From the NCBI RefSeq assembly GCF_000682775.1, contig NZ_AWFI01000001.1, forward strand, positions 434,001 to 498,000: a DNA stretch of 64,000 nt, in the 5' to 3' direction. Source of the DNA: Hyphomonas sp. L-53-1-40. Lineage in GTDB: Bacteria > Pseudomonadota > Alphaproteobacteria > Caulobacterales > Hyphomonadaceae. Both the position numbers and the translations under genes were made by a program. This document shows positions 32,215-40,519 of this stretch, piece by piece. Each line of letters opens with the position of its first letter. The stretch's first letter is position 1. Under the pieces are notes generated by a model. It was not told the DNA's origin, ran no database searches, and saw only the letters and a program-made list of their open reading frames with translations.

Positions 32215-32700
32215 ATGACCAAGAAACTTTATCTCACCGGAATGGCCATCGCGATTGCGATGTCGGCCTCTATGCCCGCTTTCGCAGAAGACGAATACAA
32301 TGTGTCGAACGGCGTAACGACAGCGGGCGTTCCCCTAGGCCTGCACGGCGTCGACGCTGTCGCCCTGACAACCTATAACGCAGTCGCCGAAGGCGACGCT
32401 GCGTATACGGTCGTTGAAGATGGCGTCGCCTACTATTTCGCGTCTGCGGAATCGGCTCGTAAATTCAAGACTGATCCGGCTCGCTTTGCCCCACAATATG
32501 GTGGCTTCTGCGCCTATGCTGTTGCCCTCGGCAAGAAGTTCGACGGCGATCCTCACTATGCAGACATTGTTGACGGCAAGCTCTACCTGTTCGTGAACGC
32601 AGACGTCTTTGAAAAGTACAAAAAAGACGAGGTGCAAATTCTCAAACGCGCTGAAAAGACCTGGCCATCCATCCAGCACAAGGCTGTTGGCGATCTCTGA
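32215..32700 (+). CDS. Secreted YHS-domain protein
   Basis: About 161 residues from ATG 32215 (AAGGAT 9 bases upstream) with a signal peptide ending in MPAFAEDE. The YHS-like domain follows: [54 protein letters not shown]. The domain is seen in metal-transport and toluene monooxygenase proteins and may bind metal. The secreted location matches the isochorismatase upstream. Function unknown. Confidence 0.85.
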   Translation: MTKKLYLTGMAIAIAMSASMPAFAEDEYNVSNGVTTAGVPLGLHGVDAVALTTYNAVAEGDAAYTVVEDGVAYYFASAESARKFKTDPARFAPQYGGFCAYAVALGKKFDGDPHYADIVDGKLYLFVNADVFEKYKKDEVQILKRAEKTWPSIQHKAVGDL

Positions 32701-32768
32701 TCCTTTCATTGGCGGCCGGGCGGTGCGTCCGGTCGCATTTCTCCCTCCAGATATTGCAGGAGTCCAAT

Positions 32769-33230
32769 ATGCGTCCCCCTTCACCTCCTTTCACATTGCA
32801 AGCGGCCACCGAGAAAGTCCGCCTCGCCGAAGACGCGTGGAACGGGCAGGACCCCGAGAAAGTGTCGCTGGCCTATACCGAGGATAGCGTCTGGCGAAAT
32901 CGTGACCTCTTCATCAATGGTCGCGCCGAAATCGTCAGCTTCTTGACTGCCAAGTGGCGGCGAGAGATCCAGTATCGATTGATCAAGGAGTTGTTCGCCT
33001 TTTCGGATGACCGGATTGCTGTGCGATATGCGTATGAATTTCACGACCGGACCGGTCAATGGTATCGGGCATATGGCAACGAGAATTGGGAGTTCAACGA
33101 GTCTGGCTTGATGCAACGACGGCATGCCAGCATCAATAACCTGCCCATCTCGGTAGGTGAAAGAAAGCTCCGCTGGCTGATGGGCCGTCGTCCCGACGAT
33201 TATCCCGGTCTCAGCGAGTTGGGGCTGTAG
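32769..33230 (+). CDS. DUF1348 / NTF2-like family protein
   Basis: About 153 residues from ATG 32769 (AGGAG 8 bases upstream), matching DUF1348, a cystatin/NTF2-like fold: [79 protein letters not shown]. It lacks a signal and would be cytoplasmic. Many members have unknown substrates. It is the last gene of the AraC-controlled row and ends just before the fimbrial operon on the other strand. Confidence 0.85.
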   Translation: MRPPSPPFTLQAATEKVRLAEDAWNGQDPEKVSLAYTEDSVWRNRDLFINGRAEIVSFLTAKWRREIQYRLIKELFAFSDDRIAVRYAYEFHDRTGQWYRAYGNENWEFNESGLMQRRHASINNLPISVGERKLRWLMGRRPDDYPGLSELGL

Positions 33231-33249
33231 GGTAGGCGCCGAGGCCGCC

Positions 33250-34197
33250 CTAATCCCCGGCGATCACCAGTGTCAGGCGGTCGGTGTACTTGCCGGCCGG
33301 GGCGTGGGTCGTGTCGGGGCGGATCAGAATGCCCAGTCGGTGTTGCGAGCTGGTGGCGCCTTTGACCAGCGCGGTTTCGGCTCCCGGCGCAGGCGCCACC
33401 AGCTTGCCATCAATCCGCAAGTCATAGGCGATGCCCGTGGACGTGAACTCGTGACGCAGCTCTCCACCATTCTGTGACAGAAGATAGATGGAGTAGAGCG
33501 TGTTGGCGTCCACAGCGAAATCGACCGACTTCTCCAATCCCTTCCTCATGGGACCGAAATCGAGCGTGGTTGACCGCAAACCGCCACGCGCATCGCTGCC
33601 AAATGAGGCAGTGACGCTCGGCGCGACGCGGGTGACCACTTCTACCGATTGCCGCGTGACCAGCTCCTGTCCGCCATCCCGGCTGTCATACAGGGAGACC
33701 ATGACGCGGCCTGTATATTGACCGGCCGGAACAAGTTGGCCCGGTGGCAACGAGATCTGGAATTGCGCCTGGCGCTGGCGCTGTCCCCGCGGAATGGACC
33801 CCTGTATTTCCACGACATTGCCAGCCTGTACGCTGTCGCGTCCGGCATGGTCGATCTGGAAGGCGAGTGCGTTCGGTCCGGAATGCATTTGCGCTTGTCC
33901 CGGCCCGCCATCCGGCTCGATACGGACGATATAGGTGCACCCATCTCCCCCATGCTCAATTGCGATTGTGGCAAGCTCCGAATGGATCCGGTCGCTGGCG
34001 CTTTCATAGCCGCGACTACGGGCGCCGCGATAGTGAATGGCCCGTGTCGGAACCGGGCGCAGCTGGCAGGGGTCAGTGGTCGATGGCTCGCCCGGCACGG
34101 CCATACTGGCAGGTGACTGGGCGATATCGTCCTGCGCCGAGGCGGCGTTTGCGAGGGTGAGGGCCATTATGGCCAGCCAAAGTCTTGCGAGCAACAT
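33250..34197 (-). CDS. Fimbrial tip adhesin with SCPU domain
   Basis: A 315-residue secreted protein (signal ending in NAASAQDD). Two beta-rich halves are visible. The C-terminal half (LDFGPMRKGLEKSVDFAVDANTLYSIYLLSQN, ending HAPAGKYTDRLTLVIAGD) matches the spore coat protein U/Csu pilin fold, including the terminal strand used for donor exchange. The N-terminal half also has SCPU-like strands (LVPAGQYTGRVMVSLYD) and is the likely receptor-binding domain, as in CsuE. It starts 1 base after the usher stop region, last in the operon, the normal place for the tip protein. Confidence 0.82.
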   Translation of the reverse strand: MLLARLWLAIMALTLANAASAQDDIAQSPASMAVPGEPSTTDPCQLRPVPTRAIHYRGARSRGYESASDRIHSELATIAIEHGGDGCTYIVRIEPDGGPGQAQMHSGPNALAFQIDHAGRDSVQAGNVVEIQGSIPRGQRQRQAQFQISLPPGQLVPAGQYTGRVMVSLYDSRDGGQELVTRQSVEVVTRVAPSVTASFGSDARGGLRSTTLDFGPMRKGLEKSVDFAVDANTLYSIYLLSQNGGELRHEFTSTGIAYDLRIDGKLVAPAPGAETALVKGATSSQHRLGILIRPDTTHAPAGKYTDRLTLVIAGD

Positions 34198-34198
34198 G

Positions 34199-36853
34199 TC
34201 ACGCGCCCTCCTTGTTCATCACGTGCACCGTCACGTCATAGGGCGCTGTGGTCTTGCGGGTCTTGATTTGTACCGGTTTGGGCAGGCGTATGACGCCAAT
34301 TTCGCCTTCGGGTACGCTGAAACTCGCGGTCGCCCCTTCGGGCGAGTCAAACTCCAGCGTCACCGTCTCTCCATGCTGCAGGCCATCAATATAGAAGCGG
34401 CCGCCGCGATTGGTGAACATCTGGTGACGTGTTCCATCACTGGTGATCGCATAGCCGGCCGCAAACGAGATAGGCTCGCCCAGCTCATCGACCAGCACCG
34501 ACATCACCGCCACGTTCCGATCATCGCCGATCTTCACGACATAGCCGGCCCGATAGCTCGGCAGGAATGTCAGGGCCTGGCCCCCCAGCGAGGTGCCGGC
34601 AGGGGCGTCCGGGGCATCAACCTCAATTGTGCGTAAGTAATATGAGTTCAGATCCGGGACGACCGCCGGGCCTATCGCGGAAGAATGTGCGGCATAGGCA
34701 GGCCGCGTGTCGAAGACCGAGCCTAGCGGGTCGACAGCAATGTCAAAGCCTTTCACTGCATCATTCTTGGAAAAGATCGCGAAACTGTCATAGACCGGTC
34801 GCGACATGGCCACTGCGCCGTCCGCGAAGACGATCGCCGACCCGAAGGCAAGCTCGGTCGTATTCTCGGAGCCGAAATCGTCTTGCGGTGTTGCGGCGCC
34901 CAGAACCTGCTCAATGCGTGCTTCAAACCGGTTTCCGACATATGATCCGCCGGCCCGCAATTCGTCTGAATTGCTTTGATGCGTGTAGGTCGTGTCCCAT
35001 CCAAAACTGCCGACGCTGCGATCCTGTCGCGACGTGTAGCCCGCGCGGGTCGAGGGCGTTCGGGTATCATGATAGACTTGGGCAAAGCCGTCGCCGAGGC
35101 GCACATTGAAGGACAGCCCGCCCGACCATCCGGTGCGGCCCGGCGCATCCTCATAGCGCACAGCCGTCCCGAATGTGCCGTAGCGGGTGGCCCATGTCAT
35201 ATTCAGGGAATGGGACTGTTCAAACTCGCTGGTATCATGACGCTGGCTGAACCGAGTGCCCATTTGGATGCGCGTGGTAGGCGTGAGCGTGCGGGAGGCG
35301 CGCGCGGAGATATCATATCGGTAGAGCGTTCGGGATCCGCCCAGTGCCATGAAGTCTTCTTCCTGGTACCGGACCTGAAGATCAAACCGGGTCTGGTGGG
35401 CCATGTCGGTATCGTTCCAGCGATACAGGCCGGTCAGCGCGCTGCCCTTTCCGTCATCATGGTCGCTATAACTGGTCAGCAGGCCGAACGTGCCGATGCC
35501 TGTCGAATAGAAAGCTTCTGCGCCGAGATTGACGAGATGTGTGTCCGCCTGGAAATTGAGGCCGGAGGTGAACCGGTCGGTCCAGCCCTTGCGATAGAAT
35601 CCGCTGGCGGCGGGATTATCCATGTCATATTCGCGCTCGCCCTCATTGAGCTCGGATGTCGGGCCAATGCTGAAGGCGAAATCGGTCGTGCCTTTCTTCA
35701 GCAGGCTAAAATCATAAAAAGCTGAAAAGACGACGCGGTCGACGTCACCACTGTCATATTCGATCTCGAGCACCACATCATTGCCGGCCGCGCTTTGCAG
35801 CGGCAGATCGGTCAGATTGTACCGGCCCGGCTGCAAACGAAAATCGCGAATATACTGGCCATTGATGTAGACGAGTACGCGGGCTGAGCGCTGCAGTTCG
35901 AATTGTTGCGACGGGTTCGTGCGATATTCCTTGTAGGGCTGCAGCCCGAAACTGCGGAACCCGGCAATCCCGAGAATATCGGGATTGCCCTGCAGGCCCG
36001 ATGTTGGAACCGACAGGTCACCCGCTTCAAGACGAATACGCTTGTTGACGAAATCCTTGGTCAGGCGCGTATCATTTCTGACGAGCCCTGTCTCTGATGT
36101 ATCGCTGTAGCGGGCGCCCGTTTCGAGTACGAGGCCGAGCGCGTTGACTGCGATGCCCATATTCACCTGGGTGGCGGCAAACCCGGTCGGCGCATATTGG
36201 CTGGCGTGGACATATTGTGAGCCCGCCGCGATGTTGACGACGGCGCTCGTGCTTGCCTGTTCGACCGTATCCAGATTGTTTACCTTGAAACGGGGCTGAA
36301 CCGGCACGAGCACGACCGCACGCATTTCAATAGGAACTTCTATCTCTAGATACAGGTTGGCATGATTGAATTCCGCTACCAGGCCAAGACTGTGGAGGTC
36401 GGCAGTCGTGATCTCATCGCGTGTCGAAAAGGCCTCCAGAAATTCAAGTTGCTTCTCATCAATCAGGAAGGGCAGCAGGAGATCAATCAGCGGCCTGCGG
36501 TCTATGCGGGTCTCGCCCGGAACCGTGCTGGGCGCCATCACAACATCGCCCTTGTTCAGTCCGGAAATGACAACCGGGTAGGGCAGGCTGACCGTGCTTT
36601 GCGCCTTGGCACCAAATAGCGCGCCAAATATTTCGTCGGGCGACGCATCTTTTGACAATTCCCGACTTTCAGGGTTTCCGGAATCCTGACCGGGTGTGTC
36701 CGCATGGGCCGCAAAGCCGGTCAGTTTGAACGCTGTCGCAGACGCCGCGAACAGCATGAGCTGCTGGAAGGGTTTGGAGTGTTTCGGTCTGCACACCGGG
36801 CCGCAGCGGGAGGCGGGGTGGCGGCTCGCCTTGGAGGAAATTGACTTGGTCAC
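34199..36853 (-). CDS. Outer-membrane fimbrial usher
   Basis: An 884-residue usher with a basic N-terminal signal region. It has no long FimD-type N terminus but shows a chaperone-binding N-domain, a large beta barrel (many alternating strands between residues 190 and 690; IRDFRLQPGRYNLTDLPLQSAAGNDVVLEIEYDSG is typical) and C-terminal domains with DELGEPISFAAGYAITSDG. The Csu/sigma-type usher fits best. It threads and assembles pilin subunits delivered by the chaperone. It is preceded by the chaperone gene and followed by the tip adhesin gene. Confidence 0.9.
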   Translation of the reverse strand: MTKSISSKASRHPASRCGPVCRPKHSKPFQQLMLFAASATAFKLTGFAAHADTPGQDSGNPESRELSKDASPDEIFGALFGAKAQSTVSLPYPVVISGLNKGDVVMAPSTVPGETRIDRRPLIDLLLPFLIDEKQLEFLEAFSTRDEITTADLHSLGLVAEFNHANLYLEIEVPIEMRAVVLVPVQPRFKVNNLDTVEQASTSAVVNIAAGSQYVHASQYAPTGFAATQVNMGIAVNALGLVLETGARYSDTSETGLVRNDTRLTKDFVNKRIRLEAGDLSVPTSGLQGNPDILGIAGFRSFGLQPYKEYRTNPSQQFELQRSARVLVYINGQYIRDFRLQPGRYNLTDLPLQSAAGNDVVLEIEYDSGDVDRVVFSAFYDFSLLKKGTTDFAFSIGPTSELNEGEREYDMDNPAASGFYRKGWTDRFTSGLNFQADTHLVNLGAEAFYSTGIGTFGLLTSYSDHDDGKGSALTGLYRWNDTDMAHQTRFDLQVRYQEEDFMALGGSRTLYRYDISARASRTLTPTTRIQMGTRFSQRHDTSEFEQSHSLNMTWATRYGTFGTAVRYEDAPGRTGWSGGLSFNVRLGDGFAQVYHDTRTPSTRAGYTSRQDRSVGSFGWDTTYTHQSNSDELRAGGSYVGNRFEARIEQVLGAATPQDDFGSENTTELAFGSAIVFADGAVAMSRPVYDSFAIFSKNDAVKGFDIAVDPLGSVFDTRPAYAAHSSAIGPAVVPDLNSYYLRTIEVDAPDAPAGTSLGGQALTFLPSYRAGYVVKIGDDRNVAVMSVLVDELGEPISFAAGYAITSDGTRHQMFTNRGGRFYIDGLQHGETVTLEFDSPEGATASFSVPEGEIGVIRLPKPVQIKTRKTTAPYDVTVHVMNKEGA

Positions 36854-36868
36854 CCTTCACGAAACCAA

Positions 36869-37624
36869 TCAGTTGCGGAAATAGTCTGTTTTGAGCGACG
36901 CAGATACAGGCCCAGGGGATAGCGAGTCCGCAACGGGCAGGTCGATAACGGCCTGCGTTCCGGCAATGATGTTGCGATTGTTGAGGGCTTCAGCAGCCTC
37001 GTCGGAAAGCTCTATAGTCTGACCTCCGGTCTGTAGCGTCACGACCGGGCGCTGAAGAATGGCGCGGCGCTGGCCAATGTTTTCCACGGTCAGGCGGAGC
37101 AAATTTTCGCCGGTTTCGGATTTCACAATCTCACCATATGAAATTCGGGCGTCAGGTGCGCCGGAGGCCGGCACGACGTACAGCGCGGCCTCATATCGGA
37201 AGCCGAGCTTCACATCGACGGAGACGCCCTCCGGTGTGCTGCCGTCACCCTTATAGGGTATAGGCAATTGTTCGACGACGAGGCGGTAGGCGAGTTCTGT
37301 GTCCGGATTGGAATCTCCGACCCACTGAACCCGTATGGATTGGCTTTGCCCGGGTGCCAGGACCATTTGAGGCGGGGTGACGATGAAATCATCATAGTCG
37401 ATTTCGCGCGTTTCATTGCCCATCTCGTCGGCAGACCGGCTGTAGACCTCGATCTGGAGCGCGATGGGCTCCTTATGTGTGTTCCGAACAACAAAGGTCT
37501 TTGCGGCGCCTGATCCGGTGGGAGAAAACTGCGCCACGATCGGGGCAAATTCATAGGCGGCGGCTGGCGCCGAAACTGCGGCAGCGATACAGGCGGCGAA
37601 TACGAATAGTGATCGAAAAAACAT
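36869..37624 (-). CDS. Periplasmic fimbrial chaperone (PapD/CsuC-like)
   Basis: A 251-residue PapD-fold chaperone with signal (FFRSLFVFAACIAAAVSAPA). Two Ig-like domains are seen. The first has RNTHKEPIALQIEVYSR and VTPPQMVLAPGQSQSIRVQWVGD; the subunit-binding positions include YDDFIVTPP and AYRLVVEQLPIP. The second has LRLTVENIGQRRAILQRPVV. It caps pilins and passes them to the usher. It lies between the pilin and usher genes in one operon. Confidence 0.9.
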   Translation of the reverse strand: MFFRSLFVFAACIAAAVSAPAAAYEFAPIVAQFSPTGSGAAKTFVVRNTHKEPIALQIEVYSRSADEMGNETREIDYDDFIVTPPQMVLAPGQSQSIRVQWVGDSNPDTELAYRLVVEQLPIPYKGDGSTPEGVSVDVKLGFRYEAALYVVPASGAPDARISYGEIVKSETGENLLRLTVENIGQRRAILQRPVVTLQTGGQTIELSDEAAEALNNRNIIAGTQAVIDLPVADSLSPGPVSASLKTDYFRN

Positions 37625-37714
37625 GTTTTCCGTCCTCAGACAATCTACGGTGACAAAAAGTGGCCAGGCGATGCCTGGAAAGACCAGACACCGCCTGACG
37701 CTGAAGACTCTGAC

Positions 37715-38227
37715 TTAGTAGTTGGCAGCCAGCGTGATGGTCAGCGTATCTTCGTACGTACCAGCCACGGCATATTCCGCCACGGAGTCGAACGACAGGT
37801 CGAGATTGCCGTTGCGGCTTCCGCCATTGGTCAGGATGTTTTGCCAGTCATTGTCGGTGACGATCGTCGCGCCAGCACCGGACAGGTCAGCCTGGGAGTT
37901 GTAGCTTCCGGTAGGGAAGATCCAGAAACGGGTGTCGACATCATAATCGATGTTGACGGCGCCAGAGCTTTCCTGGTGCTCCATGCCGCCATTGGCGGAC
38001 TGCAACGTCACCGTGTAAGGCGAGTTACAGGAATAGGCGATCGCCAGGAAGCCCTGGTCGCCAGAATCCAGCATGTCTACATTGTAGGAAGCCGAACCCT
38101 CAGGAATGAGTTCGCAATTGCTTTCAACTTCGCCAGACAGGTTGATGACCAGGCTCTCGGAGTCCTGAGCGGCAGCCGTGCCGGCGAGTACGGCAACTGC
38201 CGCAATAGCTGTAAGTGTACGCTTCAT
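37715..38227 (-). CDS. Major Csu-type pilin (SCPU domain)
   Basis: About 170 residues from ATG 38227 (AGGG 9 bases upstream). Signal MKRTLTAIAAVAVLAGTAAA is followed by a spore coat U-like pilin domain: NLSGEVESNCELIPEGSASYNV, AIAYSCNSPYTVTLQSANGG, with the two Cys forming the usual disulphide, and terminal AVAGTYEDTLTITLAANY. First gene of the fimbrial operon, so probably the major subunit. A cluster of dyads lies 80-165 bases upstream. Confidence 0.88.
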   Translation of the reverse strand: MKRTLTAIAAVAVLAGTAAAQDSESLVINLSGEVESNCELIPEGSASYNVDMLDSGDQGFLAIAYSCNSPYTVTLQSANGGMEHQESSGAVNIDYDVDTRFWIFPTGSYNSQADLSGAGATIVTDNDWQNILTNGGSRNGNLDLSFDSVAEYAVAGTYEDTLTITLAANY

Positions 38228-38309
38228 TGTGGTACCCTCGATTTTCCTGGCATGGGTGCAAGCCATAGCCAGGGTGTTCTGCCGCGCCACTATTGGCAGG
38301 GCAGTTCAT

Positions 38310-38394
38310 CCCACGTGAGTGGGCAGGAAAGGCGGATTTCCGCCGATTCAGGTCACGGGGCACACGTGTCCCGTGACCACACTCCGGATCCGGA
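38310..38394 (-). promoter_or_regulatory. Cluster of four dyads upstream of the pilin gene
   Basis: Four inverted repeats follow one another in 85 bases: CCCAC/GTGGG (38310-38323), GGCGGA/TCCGCC (38331-38344), GGTCACGGG/CCCGTGACC with inner palindrome ACACGTGT (38351-38378), and TCCGGATCCGGA (38383-38394). They lie 83-167 bases before the pilin ATG. They could be regulator sites, or hairpins in a long leader. No coding frame overlaps them. Confidence 0.5.
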
Positions 38395-39112
38395 AGGCAG
38401 ATCCGTTAGTGATCTCAAATTTCGCGATATGGTCGAACTGGTCTCAGCCAGGTTCTAAATTTTTGATGTCCCCGAGATTTCTTCTCTCCGATCCCTTGCC
38501 GTTTCTACGCTCATCAAGTTCGTTTCATGCTTCCGGCATTTGGCATGCAAGAAGATGCGTCCCCGAACTTACCCTTCATTTTTGAATACTATCGAAGGTT
38601 AAACGAATATTAACCGCCCTCTCCGGGCTTCTCAACCTCAGAATTATTAAAATCGAAGGATTGCGCGTGGAGGAGACGCCTTGAGAGCGAGTTTTGCGGA
38701 CCTCGACTGAGCAGTTCAAAAGATCGTGTGCAGATTTTTTGTATCGCATTGCGCGCGAGCAGGAAGTTCTCAGTCATGTGAGTAGTTGGGGCCAGAGGAA
38801 ATGACCCCTGCAAGGAAATCAGCAGGTTGGGGCCACTTCAAAATGTGAAACGCAATGGTTCAGCCTGGCGCTCCGTGATGTTTGCGCTACCGCTGCCCCA
38901 GGATAGCCTGTCAGCTTGATCATTCGCGATTCCCCGGGCGCACGAATTTTTTTGTTCAATCGTTTGATCGAAAGTTTTTTTCGCCAGAGCCGCAGAATGG
39001 CAAATTCAGCATTCGCGACAGATTGGTTTGGTTGCTTTCCGGGGTCTAAGTGCGATTGCTGGACGACAATCGAGCGGCCAGTGCACGTCTAGTGCATTGT
39101 CTGAACTCTGCC
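38395..39112. other. Intergenic stretch without a supported gene
   Basis: 718 bases between the fimbrial leader and the MarR gene. No frame has a ribosome site or protein-like composition; the longest, at 38610-38813 on the minus strand, looks random. The stretch is more AT-rich than its surroundings, contains a GGTTAA/TTAACC dyad at about 38597-38615, and two runs of seven T residues at 38947 and 38975. The pilin promoter may lie at its left end. Confidence 0.5.
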
Positions 39113-39592
39113 TCAATCGTTTGTATTGTGAGTATCTATGTTTCCAAGCATGTTCAGCGCGCTGATCAGGGCGTCCCATTGCGCCGTTCCAACCTTTTTC
39201 ATGAGCGCTGTCTGGGCATCATTCCATCGGGTGACGATGTCGGCTAGCAGGGAACGCCCCTGTTCGGTCAAGCGGACATGTCGGGCGCGCAAGCCCTCTG
39301 GCGTGAAGGTTTCGACCTGGCCTGTGCGTTCAAGCGCCGCGATGTTTCTGACCATGGTTGTGCGCTCGGTGCGCATGCGCGCTGCGAAATCGGCGACGGA
39401 GGTATCTTGCAGATAGTAGAGCTGCATCAAAAGAGAGGCCTGTCCGGGAGCGATGCCGGCTCCGTCCAGATAGGCACCGTAATGACGGGCAAGCGCGCGA
39501 TTTGCGGCGCGGGCCGCCTCGGCCATGCACACGTGAGGGCTGTGGCGGAGGTCTTCCAACAGCGGGATCTTGTCTGTCTTGTCCGTCAGCAT
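39113..39592 (-). CDS. MarR-family regulator
   Basis: About 159 residues from ATG 39592. The winged helix is seen in TSVADFAARMRTERTTMVRNIAALERTGQVETF and the wing in LRARHVRLTEQGRSLLADIV. N- and C-terminal helices for dimerisation flank it. It is divergent from the SDR gene, with a near-palindrome between them, so it probably represses that gene until a ligand binds. The start could be a few codons different, since no strong ribosome site is visible. Confidence 0.87.
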   Translation of the reverse strand: MLTDKTDKIPLLEDLRHSPHVCMAEAARAANRALARHYGAYLDGAGIAPGQASLLMQLYYLQDTSVADFAARMRTERTTMVRNIAALERTGQVETFTPEGLRARHVRLTEQGRSLLADIVTRWNDAQTALMKKVGTAQWDALISALNMLGNIDTHNTND

Positions 39593-39657
39593 GACGCATG
39601 TCCTGCACTGATTTTCTAGGTCGTCGATGATTGGGGGATTTACCGCGACGCCATTAA

Positions 39658-39673
39658 GTGTGCATATACACAC
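39658..39673. promoter_or_regulatory. Candidate MarR operator
   Basis: GTGTGCATATACACAC is a near-perfect palindrome (two central mismatches) in the 122-base gap between the divergent MarR and SDR genes, 42 bases before the SDR start. Size and position fit a MarR-dimer site. Confidence 0.5.
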
Positions 39674-39714
39674 AAATTGATCAAGAATACCAGACGTCAA
39701 GAAGGAGGCGTGAC

Positions 39715-40443
39715 ATGGCGCATTTGGACAAAAGCGTCGCGATTGTGGGGGCGGGCGATTACATTGGCTCGGCGATTGCGAAAAAATTCGCATCTGAGGG
39801 GTATTTGGTCGTGGCAGGGCGGCGCAATGGCGACAAGCTTGAGCCTCTGGTCGCCGAGATCGAGGCGGCCGGTGGCAGGATCTCGGCCCGATCTCTGGAT
39901 GCGCGCGAACCAGAAGATGTCACCGCTTTCCTTGCCGAAGCGGACGCGTTGGCACCGCTCGCCCTTACCATTTTCAATGTGGGGGCCAATGTAAATTTTC
40001 CCATACTTGAGACGACGGATCGCGTGTTCCGCAAGGTCTGGGAGATGGCCTGCTTCGCCGGCTTCGTGACGGGGCGCGAATCTGCGCGGCTGATGCTTGA
40101 GCGTGGAGAGGGCAAGATCTTCTTTACCGGTGCAACCGCAGGGCGACGCGGGGGGAATGGCTACGCCGCCTTTGCCGCGGCCAAGTTCGGATTGCGCGCC
40201 GTTGCCGAATCCATGGCGCGGGAGTTGTGGCCACAACATATCCATGTGGCGCATCTCATCATTGACGCTGGCGTCGATACCGAATGGGTGCGCGAACGGA
40301 TCAGGCAGGCAGGTGGGTCGAACAATCCGTCGGGCCTGATGCCACCCGAAGCCATTGCGGATGCCTATTGGCAATTGTTCCAACAACCGGAAACAGCCTG
40401 GACCTTCGAACAGGAAATCCGTCCCTATGGGGAGACATGGTAG
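39715..40443 (+). CDS. Short-chain dehydrogenase/reductase-like protein
   Basis: A 242-residue Rossmann-fold SDR behind a perfect AGGAGG. The cofactor motif is VGAGDYIGSAIAKKFASEG, and AGRRNGDKLEPL suggests NADP. The usual NxG is FNVGANVNFP. At the catalytic YxxxK the sequence reads GYAAFAAAKFGL: the Lys is present, but the position four before it is Phe, with a Tyr three residues earlier. Such Phe-for-Tyr SDRs exist as a subgroup of unknown activity. Controlled, by inference, by the divergent MarR protein. Confidence 0.85.
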   Translation: MAHLDKSVAIVGAGDYIGSAIAKKFASEGYLVVAGRRNGDKLEPLVAEIEAAGGRISARSLDAREPEDVTAFLAEADALAPLALTIFNVGANVNFPILETTDRVFRKVWEMACFAGFVTGRESARLMLERGEGKIFFTGATAGRRGGNGYAAFAAAKFGLRAVAESMARELWPQHIHVAHLIIDAGVDTEWVRERIRQAGGSNNPSGLMPPEAIADAYWQLFQQPETAWTFEQEIRPYGETW

Positions 40444-40519
40444 TATGTGTCAAACGGCGGATGCGAGTTGATTGGTTGCCGCCGACCCATGCGGATCGAA
40501 CATCCGAGACGAATACGCG

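Noticed and set aside
38610-38813. 67-codon frame in the fimbria/MarR gap
   Set aside because: No ribosome site, random composition, and unlike a protein; left as non-coding.
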